NCBI GenBank assembly: GCA_964458085.1
Contig: CAYWFF010000042.1
Coordinates: forward strand, 1 to 7,357
DNA length: 7,357 nt
Source: CAYWFF01 sp964458085
Lineage (GTDB): Bacteria > Patescibacteriota > Microgenomatia > UBA8517
Direction of reading: 5' to 3'
The translations under genes and the position numbers were made by a program. The notes beneath the pieces were generated by a model. That model did not search any database, was not told the origin of the DNA, and worked only from the letters and a program-made list of their open reading frames with translations. Below are positions 1 through 6,438 of this stretch, piece after piece; within the stretch, counting starts at the first letter, position 1; every line of letters starts with the position of its first letter.

Positions 1-149
1 TCAGCCAAATGATCAATATCAATTAGGAATGTCAATATAAAAACCAATAATACATTAGTTAAATTGCGGGTTTTCATCCATAGGTAAAAAGCTCCGGGTA
101 TAGCTACTAAACCATGAATTAGCTCATGTAATATTAGTTCGGTTGTCAT
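1..149 (-). CDS. Membrane protein with HELIH and DIDH motifs, possible YdjM-like metal-dependent hydrolase (partial, 3' end beyond window)
   Basis: An open frame starts at the ATG at 147-149 and runs off the left edge, giving 49 residues without a stop. It begins MTTELILHELIHGL, followed by a hydrophobic stretch, a short basic turn (MKTRN), and a second hydrophobic stretch ending LIDIDHLA. An early histidine followed after a membrane segment by an Asp-x-Asp-His motif is reminiscent of YdjM-type membrane-bound metal-dependent hydrolases; family membership is inferred from this short part only. HELIH also fits the HExxH zinc pattern, but it lies unusually close to the N terminus for a metalloprotease. 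The start is 10 nt after the stop of the GT2 gene, so it is probably the last visible gene of the glycan operon. No Shine-Dalgarno sequence precedes it. The substrate is unknown. Confidence 0.6.
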   Translation of the reverse strand, partial: MTTELILHELIHGLVAIPGAFYLWMKTRNLTNVLLVFILTFLIDIDHLA

Positions 150-159
150 ACAAGTTTAG

Positions 160-990
160 TTATTCTGAAAAAGTAAGATATTTTGAAGTGATCCAGTTTT
201 TACGGTTTTTAGTGTCATAATATTTCAATATCCTTAGTCTGTAAAAAACTGCTGCAGTATCCCACAACATACTCCAAATTGTTTTTACGAAACCTTTGGA
301 AGCAATGGTGGATACACCCCCCTTAAATTCCATATTAATTTCAACCGGCGCTTCGTAAATACGCTTAAAACCTAAATAATTTGCAACTGAAAGCATTTCT
401 ATATCAAAAGCAAAAGCTTTTACCAACAGCCTTGGAAGAACTTTGTCCAGCACTTCCCTCCGGAAAAATTTCATCCCAACCTGAGTATCACGTACTTTAA
501 GACCAAAAAGTACTCGCACCAGAAGTTGATATCCTATCGACAGAATACGCCGTTGCCAGGGATAGACAACCTTACTTGCAGGGTGTCTTTTTGAACCGAC
601 AATTATATCCGCTTCATACCACATAAAGTGTTCAAGCAACAACGAAATACCGTTAGGATTAAGTTCAATACCTGCATCCACAAAACCTATGATGTCCCCC
701 TTTGCCTGAGCCATTCCGTACCGAACCGCATGACCTTTGCCTCTGTTTTTTTTATATCCCACAACACGTATCTTTTTGGGAAACTTTTTTGCTGCCTTAG
801 AGGCTTCTTTGTATGTGGCATCTGTATTACCGTCATCCACGCAAATTATTTCAAAATCGTATCTCGTTTGATCTAGTACGCTTTTAATTCTGAGAAGATT
901 ATTATATATAAACTTTTCAGCTTTATATGCTGGAATAATTACTGAAACGTAAAAGGACAATTTATTATTTTTTTGTATTTCTGATTTCAT
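160..990 (-). CDS. Family 2 glycosyltransferase, dolichyl-phosphate mannose/glucose synthase-like
   Basis: A 276-residue GT-A fold enzyme that probably transfers a hexose from a nucleotide sugar to polyprenyl phosphate at the cytoplasmic face. The N-terminal VSVIIPAYKAE (15-25) and VDDGNTD (51-57) form the nucleotide-binding part; NRGKGHAVRYG (82-92) and the RDTQVGMKFFRR block (168-179) are typical of DPM1/ALG5-like enzymes, as is AFDIEML (194-200). The usual DxD metal motif reads D105-A106-G107, so the second acidic residue is missing, with E109 close by. There is no C-terminal transmembrane domain, as in the DPM1-type rather than GtrB-type enzymes. The start codon lies inside the end of the flippase gene (26-nt overlap) and has no Shine-Dalgarno sequence, suggesting translational coupling. 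No other Met precedes the catalytic domain. The exact sugar cannot be read from the sequence. Confidence 0.88.
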   Translation of the reverse strand: MKSEIQKNNKLSFYVSVIIPAYKAEKFIYNNLLRIKSVLDQTRYDFEIICVDDGNTDATYKEASKAAKKFPKKIRVVGYKKNRGKGHAVRYGMAQAKGDIIGFVDAGIELNPNGISLLLEHFMWYEADIIVGSKRHPASKVVYPWQRRILSIGYQLLVRVLFGLKVRDTQVGMKFFRREVLDKVLPRLLVKAFAFDIEMLSVANYLGFKRIYEAPVEINMEFKGGVSTIASKGFVKTIWSMLWDTAAVFYRLRILKYYDTKNRKNWITSKYLTFSE

Positions 991-2251
991 GTATAAAGTA
1001 TAGTATCAAACCAATGAGCAATAAAGTGGCTGCAGCTAGGGAAGTAGTAATAACTTGAGTAATTGAATTATGGAAAAGCCAAATACCTATTCCTTGGAAT
1101 AAAGCTGCAGCAGCCATAAGATAAGCAACGTGTGTTTTTTCCCTTGATAAAAAATAATTTGCAAAAAGTGAAGCTAATGTAAACACGCTTATAAAAAGCC
1201 CGAACAAAGGCAGCTCAGAAGCAGCTGAAATGTATGTATCTCCAAATAAACTACGAAGCGGTATTTCTGGAAAGAAATAATATAAAAGCAAGACAGAACC
1301 GGAAATTGCAACGGTAAGCAAAACGCTAAGCATAAATACTTTTAGATATTTTTCACCTCTGGAAAACTTCTTTGATACTATAGGAAACATTACAGTAGCC
1401 ACCGGCGCAGTTCCGTAAAATATAATTTTCGAAAGAGTTGCAAGCGCTGCATAGAGCCCAGCATCTGTTGCCGAGAAAAAGTGTTTAACAAGTAATAAAT
1501 CGGTCGAAATAAATGAAAAATGTGCTACAGAGGAAATCAGTATTGGTACGGCAAAAATAACTATTTTTTTACTATGAGCAAAAGGGGTAATTTCTTTTTG
1601 TTTTCGTATTTCAGCTAAAGGATAATAAGCAATATAAATTCCCAAAAAACCGGATAGCAGTATTCCTACCATCGCTCCCATTACATTCCAACCCAGATAA
1701 ACAAACATTAGCCCCAAAATAAGTCTTGCAGCCATTTCTGAAAAGGTGCTGAGTACAAAAGGTAAAAATTTCATCAAACCTTGTATAAAAGCCCGATAAA
1801 CATAAGAAATCAGAGACAACATTACAATTGGAGACATCAAAAGCACAATATTTTTGTCCAAATGAAGAAAAGAAGAAATAAGATGAGCTAAAAGTAATAA
1901 AACAATACCAACACCAACTGCTGCAACTATGGTTTTCCTTTTAAACCATTGAAAAAGTCCCGGGAGATCTTCTTCGCCCGAAGCAGAGGCAAACTTAACA
2001 ATTACCGTGCCTATAAAACCGTATATTGCTCCCAGCATACCAATAAGTGAAATGCTTACTGCCAGTTCACCATAGCTTTCCGGACCTAAAATTCTTCCAA
2101 ATACAAAATGATAAATATAAGCTAAAAGGTTTGATGCATTCGAGCCCACGATCATAATTGCCGTACCTGAAAAAAGTGGATTACTAAGTACGTCTTTAGT
2201 AAAAAAGTACAACTTAGAATTAAGTACGGTATTTTTCGAATTTCTGAACAT
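965..2251 (-). CDS. Oligosaccharide flippase family protein (Wzx/RfbX-like, MOP superfamily)
   Basis: A 428-residue polytopic membrane protein, hydrophobic throughout with roughly 12-14 predicted helices. It should move lipid-linked oligosaccharide from the cytoplasmic to the outer leaflet. Family signs are the N-terminal ILGPESYGELAVSISLIG stretch (55-72) and the repeat-domain start with FAVPILISS (233-241) followed by STDLLLVKHF (249-258) and AGLYAALATLSKI (264-276). These match Wzx-type polysaccharide exporters better than MurJ or drug-efflux MATE proteins, although all belong to the same superfamily. Length is within the usual 400-500 residues. The gene starts 10 nt after the GT-C gene ends and overlaps the start of the GT2 gene, placing it among glycosyltransferases, which supports a glycan rather than a drug substrate. 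The polymer exported is not identifiable. Confidence 0.87.
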   Translation of the reverse strand: MFRNSKNTVLNSKLYFFTKDVLSNPLFSGTAIMIVGSNASNLLAYIYHFVFGRILGPESYGELAVSISLIGMLGAIYGFIGTVIVKFASASGEEDLPGLFQWFKRKTIVAAVGVGIVLLLLAHLISSFLHLDKNIVLLMSPIVMLSLISYVYRAFIQGLMKFLPFVLSTFSEMAARLILGLMFVYLGWNVMGAMVGILLSGFLGIYIAYYPLAEIRKQKEITPFAHSKKIVIFAVPILISSVAHFSFISTDLLLVKHFFSATDAGLYAALATLSKIIFYGTAPVATVMFPIVSKKFSRGEKYLKVFMLSVLLTVAISGSVLLLYYFFPEIPLRSLFGDTYISAASELPLFGLFISVFTLASLFANYFLSREKTHVAYLMAAAALFQGIGIWLFHNSITQVITTSLAAATLLLIGLILYFIHEIRNTKK

Positions 2252-2261
2252 AGTAGTTAGT

Positions 2262-3413
2262 TTATGCCACCCAGTACCCTCTTGTGAAGAGCGCTATTCC
2301 GATCACCTGGACAGCTAACAAAATTACACCAACAGCGATTTGCAATTGTTTGGGTAATTTTTCGGCTGCCAGCGCTAGGATAATAAACATCGGAAACAAA
2401 ACTATAGCGTATCTCGGAAGCGACGAAAAACTGCCTGATAGACTGGGAATTATAAAACCTAAAGTAAGATAAATTGCATAAGTTATACGCAACTTTGCAA
2501 AACTTAAAATTGTTGAACAGAGTAGTACAAATGCTGTGACGGTTTCCAGAACTAATGTAAACACCCACGGGAAGTAGGAAAAGTTTGTTGCTGGCCATAT
2601 TTTGAAAAAATAACGGTAAAATACCTGGGGCAGCAAAACCATTTGTCCGCTTCGCTGTTCTCCGTAAATTCCTACATTATTGATGAAGTGAAAGGGATCT
2701 CCTGTCTTAGTCCAAAGAAAATATAAGTAGCCCATTACACCAAAAGAAGCTATCGCAGCTGAGATTAATGCCCAAACCATATCTTGTTTTTTTCGGCTTT
2801 TTTCATAAAAATTAATACCCTCAACAATCAAAAGAACAGGTACGATAATTCCTATTACGCGGGTTGCAGTTGCAACTGCCCCTAGCATACCGGCAATTAA
2901 CCATTGTTTCTGCCTGGCAAAATATAATGACCATACAACTGAAGCCAAAAACAAACTTTCCGAATAATAGCTTACAAAGAAAAATGCGGTAGGAAAAAGG
3001 AATAAGAGAAGAAATGTTTTTAGTACAGCTTCAACCTTATAATCTAGCAGTAATAGTTTAGATAGCCCTATAAGTGCGAGGAAAAACGCTACATGAGACA
3101 CTATAAGGCCGCTTATGGCATAACTGATATATAAACCATTAAGCAATGTTGCCACTTCTCTTACAAGCATAGGAAAACCGGGGAAAAAGAAGTATTGTAA
3201 ATTTTTATATCCAAAATAAGCAATTGACAAAAAATGTGCGCCGTCAAAATTTAACCATCCCCAAAAATAGGGAGAATTGGTGTAAAGACCAACTCCCCCA
3301 CCAAGATATTGTGCATTTGAAGTTAAAAAATATGTTCCTAAAAATACTGCGAGTAAGGTAAAAAGCCTATAAAACGTAATATACAAAAATATTTTTGTTA
3401 CTGAAGCTTTCAT
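2262..3413 (-). CDS. PIG-V-like GT-C mannosyltransferase, integral membrane
   Basis: A 383-residue multi-pass membrane enzyme resembling the PIG-V (GPI mannosyltransferase 2) family. Such GT-C enzymes take a sugar, typically mannose, from a polyprenyl-phosphate donor on the outer side of the membrane. Characteristic points are FDGAHFLSIAYFGY (56-69), where the loop aspartate D57 is the likely catalytic acid, FFPGFP (76-81), FPTAFFFVSYYSESLFL (140-156), ATATRVIG (181-188), GDPFHF (238-243) and a late loop SLPRYAIVLFP (331-341). About ten hydrophobic segments are apparent. Its ATG overlaps the TGA of the GT4 gene by 4 nt (ATGA), so the two are probably translationally coupled; only a weak GGA precedes it. 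The downstream GT2 enzyme could supply its lipid-linked donor. Family assignment is good; donor and acceptor are inferred. Confidence 0.82.
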   Translation of the reverse strand: MKASVTKIFLYITFYRLFTLLAVFLGTYFLTSNAQYLGGGVGLYTNSPYFWGWLNFDGAHFLSIAYFGYKNLQYFFFPGFPMLVREVATLLNGLYISYAISGLIVSHVAFFLALIGLSKLLLLDYKVEAVLKTFLLLFLFPTAFFFVSYYSESLFLASVVWSLYFARQKQWLIAGMLGAVATATRVIGIIVPVLLIVEGINFYEKSRKKQDMVWALISAAIASFGVMGYLYFLWTKTGDPFHFINNVGIYGEQRSGQMVLLPQVFYRYFFKIWPATNFSYFPWVFTLVLETVTAFVLLCSTILSFAKLRITYAIYLTLGFIIPSLSGSFSSLPRYAIVLFPMFIILALAAEKLPKQLQIAVGVILLAVQVIGIALFTRGYWVA

Positions 3414-4462
3414 AATCCAATAATTTTTGAATAAACTTTACATGTTTCTTTTGCTGTTTTGTTCCAGGAAAAACGCTCCGCGTTAATTAGGCCTTTATCA
3501 GTTAGGTCCCTTTTTAAAGTTGGATCTTTCATAAGCTTTAGGATTTTTCTCGCCATGTCATTTACGTCCTTTGGATCTGTAATCAATGCAGACTCGCCCG
3601 CAATTTCTGTTAAAGCGTTTGTCCTCGCAACAATTACCGGAACCCCTGCTGCTTGAGCTTCGATAACAGCTAAGCCGAACCCTTCGTACAAAGAGGGTTG
3701 AAAATAAAGGGTTGCTAGCTTATATACGGCTGCAAGTTCGGCATCAGGCACAAACCCGGTTCGTAATACTTTTTTACTGTTACCGTATTTTTCTAAAAAC
3801 ATTTTATATTCTGTATTTTCCTGATGTGATAAATCAGTATTTTGGCTAACTGCATTTTTACCAACAATAATTAAGTGGGTCTTCGCCAAGTTGCAAGCAG
3901 TTGCAAGATTAACTATGTTTTTGTTGTAATTCACGTCCCCGACATACAACACAAATTCATCCGGTAGTTGATATTTATTTTTTACCTCGGACAGAAATTT
4001 TTTTGATACTTTATTAGTAAAAATGTCCCTTGGTCCTTCGTAAATAACACTAATATTTTCCTGAGGTACACCCAAAAACCGTACAATATCTTTTTTACTG
4101 GTTTCCGATACAGTAATCAGATGATCGATTCGTTTAAGTCTATTTTTTTGCAGAATTAGTTTTAGTCTCCCTTTTAATCCCGGAGGGTAAGCTCGGGAAT
4201 AAATTAGCGGAATTACGTCGTGTATAGTTACGATGGTGGGAATTTGTTTTTTTGCTGGAAGCGTTAAAAAATAAGGTTGGAAGTAAGGAATATGCAGCAA
4301 ATCAAATTTAGACAGGTCGTCATTTTGGGCGTCTACTTCATGAACATCCAAATTTACAACACTTACTAACTTTAAACCTTTGATAAGTTCCCTGGTATAA
4401 ACCCCCACGCCTCTTACTGCATCGCCGCTTTTGGTGGGTCCCACATCAATCGCAATCTTCAT
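3410..4462 (-). CDS. Family 4 glycosyltransferase (GT-B fold, retaining)
   Basis: A 350-residue cytoplasmic or peripheral membrane enzyme transferring sugar from a nucleotide-sugar donor. The N-terminal acceptor domain has the glycine-rich GVGVYTREL (18-26), TIHDVIP (79-85) and ITVSETSKKD (116-125). The C-terminal donor domain begins near YVGDVNYNKN (173-182), with K181 in the usual donor-phosphate position, followed by RTGFVPDAEL (234-243) and the E-x7-E signature EGFGLAVIEAQ (260-270; E260 and E268). The pattern is that of mannosyl/rhamnosyl-type GT4 enzymes, but the sugar cannot be assigned. It is the first gene of the glycan block, 36 nt downstream of the Nudix gene, and its stop overlaps the start of the GT-C gene. 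A -10-like element sits directly before its ATG, with no Shine-Dalgarno sequence. Confidence 0.92.
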   Translation of the reverse strand: MKIAIDVGPTKSGDAVRGVGVYTRELIKGLKLVSVVNLDVHEVDAQNDDLSKFDLLHIPYFQPYFLTLPAKKQIPTIVTIHDVIPLIYSRAYPPGLKGRLKLILQKNRLKRIDHLITVSETSKKDIVRFLGVPQENISVIYEGPRDIFTNKVSKKFLSEVKNKYQLPDEFVLYVGDVNYNKNIVNLATACNLAKTHLIIVGKNAVSQNTDLSHQENTEYKMFLEKYGNSKKVLRTGFVPDAELAAVYKLATLYFQPSLYEGFGLAVIEAQAAGVPVIVARTNALTEIAGESALITDPKDVNDMARKILKLMKDPTLKRDLTDKGLINAERFSWNKTAKETCKVYSKIIGL

Positions 4463-4465
4463 ACT

Positions 4466-4481
4466 GCTATTGTATAACAGC
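4466..4481 (-). promoter_or_regulatory. Possible -10 element within an imperfect palindrome before the GT4 gene
   Basis: Read on the minus strand this is GCTGTTATACAATAGC. It contains TACAAT (4469-4474, five of six matches to TATAAT) and, alternatively, TGTTATACA, an extended -10 form. Only six bases separate TACAAT from the GT4 ATG, so a transcript starting here would be nearly leaderless. No convincing -35 box is seen. The same bases form a 6-bp stem with one G-U pair and a 4-nt loop, which could be an operator or chance. No T-run follows, so it does not look like a terminator. Confidence 0.25.
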
Positions 4482-4498
4482 GGCAGTTTTTTGGGTAA

Positions 4499-4900
4499 TT
4501 AAAAGTCTGCAAAACCGAGGTTTCGAAGAGATAATGTTAAATTGTTAAGATTTTTAAGGCTGGGATCTGAAAGTGGTAGCCATTTAAAAGCTTGAGATTC
4601 AGCTTCATCAAGTTTAAGTCCGGCTAAATTATTAATCTTTAACAAGGAAGGTGTTATAACCCACCTTATCTCCTCATTATCAACAAAATACGGCTCTGAA
4701 GTTTTAATTATTTCTCCTTCCAGATTTGTTTCTTCTTTAAGTTCTCTTAGTACTGCGTCTTCTGCTGACTCCCTTTCTTTGATAAATCCTGTAATACAAT
4801 TCCAAGTTCCGGGATAGGATACATTTTGGGCACGCTGTAGAAGAAATACTTCATTTTTGTCATTTAATATAATTCCGTGTATGGTAAATAAAGTTTTCAT
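4499..4900 (-). CDS. Nudix hydrolase domain protein
   Basis: A 133-residue soluble protein consisting of one Nudix domain, which hydrolyses nucleoside diphosphates linked to another moiety using Mg2+ or Mn2+. The Nudix box G-x5-E-x7-RE-x2-EE begins at G38 with E44, R52-E53 and E56-E57; the glycine that normally follows EEx is N59, a minor deviation. FLLQRAQN (19-26), PGTWNCITGF (30-39) and the later FKWLPL (105-110) are typical of small housekeeping Nudix enzymes. The substrate cannot be deduced; oxidised or damaged nucleotides, or a nucleotide sugar, are possible. Its ATG overlaps the TGA of the VKOR-DHODH fusion by 4 nt, indicating translational coupling; there is no Shine-Dalgarno sequence. 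It is the last gene before the glycan block. Confidence 0.9.
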   Translation of the reverse strand: MKTLFTIHGIILNDKNEVFLLQRAQNVSYPGTWNCITGFIKERESAEDAVLRELKEETNLEGEIIKTSEPYFVDNEEIRWVITPSLLKINNLAGLKLDEAESQAFKWLPLSDPSLKNLNNLTLSLRNLGFADF

Positions 4901-6438
4901 TTTAATTTATGAAACGAACCGACGGCTTCTGAAATATGCGAATAGCCGTTTTTTCCAAGAATATCTTCCAATTCAAAATTGATTTGGGCCGGAAGTTGTG
5001 GACCTTCAAAAATCATCCCAGTAATTAATTGGACTAAACTTGCACCGCGAATGATTTTTTCGTAAGCATCTTGGCCACTAAAGATTCCTCCACAGCCGAT
5101 TATAACCAAACGCTTCTTGTAAAGTTTAAAGGTATGGGCAATCAGTTCATTTGAGCGCTCATAAGTTGGTTTTCCGCTATAACTTCCTACATTAAAATTC
5201 TCAACTTCATCCCTGTTTAGTGTTGGATGATTTCTATCTTTTTGTAAATTACCAAATATTACACCTTTTGGAGAATGTTTAGATATAACTTTTAACATCC
5301 CTTTCACTTCATTATCACTTTTTTCGATAGGCATTTTGATAAATACCGGTTTTGATAATTTTATATTTTCAATTGCACTAAGCAATTTTTCTAAATTTTC
5401 AGTAGGATAAAAAGAGACATTCCCGTGAATTAAATTTGGGCAGCTGATGTTTAATTCGTAATACGAAAATGGAAGATTGGCATGCTCAACTGTTTTGAAA
5501 GCATTGACAATGTCTTTTATAGAAGAGTTGACTGAAGCCAGTGTAGAAGAATTCGATCTACCGATACTAATGCCTACAGGATAACCAAAAGAAATTCCAT
5601 TTAACTTTTTAGCAACCGCTTCTACACCTTTATTCTTAAATCCTTTATTCACCATCAGCGATTGAGAACGCGGAAGTCTCCCCAATCTTGGTTTCGGATT
5701 TCCGGCATAAGGTAAATTGGTAATCGTCCCGACTGTCCCAAATCCAAAACCAACTGAGTCCAGAGTATTAGTTAATTGGGCTTGATAATCAAATCCCGCA
5801 GCCAAACCAACGGGGGTTTTAAAATCAATTCCGGCAATTTTTTGTTGCAATAGAGGGTGCTCGGTCACAAACATAAATTCGAAAAGCAATCGTGCCGGCT
5901 TAAATTTACCTATCATTTCCCCCATCCTGGTCATTTTCTCATGAACAAATTCCGGATCCATTAGGAAAAAATAGCGTTTCAAAAAGTTTTTGTACATGAA
6001 TTTTAATTTAGCAATAACTAACTGTTTTCTTTCTTTTGATAAGTTTTTATTAATTAGCATAAATAACACTAAACTCACAATTGCAGAAACCATACAATAA
6101 GAACAAATTGCACGAAGAGGGATTAGTTGCAAATAAACAAAGTAGATAGAAGCGAAAAGACCTATAAACGACAGGATAACTAAAATATAGGCATAGACTC
6201 GCTTGTAGTTATAAACAATCAAGATAGCAAATATCGAAACTAAGCTGTAGTGTACTAGTCCGATATACGCCAAGGGAATTCCAAATATGTAAGCATACTG
6301 GCTGGTTAAAACTCCACCGCAATCTGCCCATATAGAAGTCGAACAAGGTGGAATTACATTGGCAAAATGTTTATAAGATAAATAAGTAGCATCAACCAAG
6401 CCGACTAAGCTTAATACCGGGATTAAATATTTTTTCAC
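4897..6438 (-). CDS. VKOR domain fused to class-2-type dihydroorotate dehydrogenase-like domain
   Basis: A 513-residue two-domain membrane protein starting at GTG. Residues 1-130 are a four-helix vitamin K epoxide reductase (VKOR) domain: helices near 4-22, 53-75, 81-103 and 112-130, loop cysteines C32 and C40 (C-x7-C), FGIPLAYIGL (52-61) and the active-site C112-S-Y-C115. VKOR passes electrons from disulfide formation outside the membrane to a quinone. A basic linker (131-147) is followed, from M148, by a full-length DHODH of class 2 shape: MDPEFVHEKM (160-169) in the membrane-binding helices, GLAAGFD (211-217), GNPKPRL (246-252), NISCPN (330-335), IKMP (367-370), GCGGI (448-452) and TGMIFEGP (473-480), the last two binding FMN phosphate. 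Compared with E. coli PyrD, the catalytic Ser175 is C333, Lys66 is Y218 and Thr247 is L398, while N172, N177, K217 and N246 are kept. Dihydroorotate oxidation is therefore likely but not certain. Translation is coupled to both neighbours by GTGA and ATGA overlaps. Confidence 0.9.
   Translation of the reverse strand: MKKYLIPVLSLVGLVDATYLSYKHFANVIPPCSTSIWADCGGVLTSQYAYIFGIPLAYIGLVHYSLVSIFAILIVYNYKRVYAYILVILSFIGLFASIYFVYLQLIPLRAICSYCMVSAIVSLVLFMLINKNLSKERKQLVIAKLKFMYKNFLKRYFFLMDPEFVHEKMTRMGEMIGKFKPARLLFEFMFVTEHPLLQQKIAGIDFKTPVGLAAGFDYQAQLTNTLDSVGFGFGTVGTITNLPYAGNPKPRLGRLPRSQSLMVNKGFKNKGVEAVAKKLNGISFGYPVGISIGRSNSSTLASVNSSIKDIVNAFKTVEHANLPFSYYELNISCPNLIHGNVSFYPTENLEKLLSAIENIKLSKPVFIKMPIEKSDNEVKGMLKVISKHSPKGVIFGNLQKDRNHPTLNRDEVENFNVGSYSGKPTYERSNELIAHTFKLYKKRLVIIGCGGIFSGQDAYEKIIRGASLVQLITGMIFEGPQLPAQINFELEDILGKNGYSHISEAVGSFHKLK

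Noticed and set aside
628..876. 82-codon open frame on the plus strand
   Set aside because: It is antisense to the conserved core of the GT2 gene and has no motif or start context; the same applies to the plus-strand frames at 2284-2472, 3459-3656 and 6541-6735.
2257..2598. 113-codon open frame on the minus strand inside the PIG-V-like gene
   Set aside because: It overlaps in another frame a gene with clear family motifs, and its translation is cysteine- and serine-rich without recognisable domain structure.
5995..5997. Separate DHODH gene starting at the internal ATG (M148 of the fusion)
   Set aside because: There is no stop between the domains and no Shine-Dalgarno site or promoter-like sequence just before this ATG. 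An internal start cannot be excluded but is not needed.
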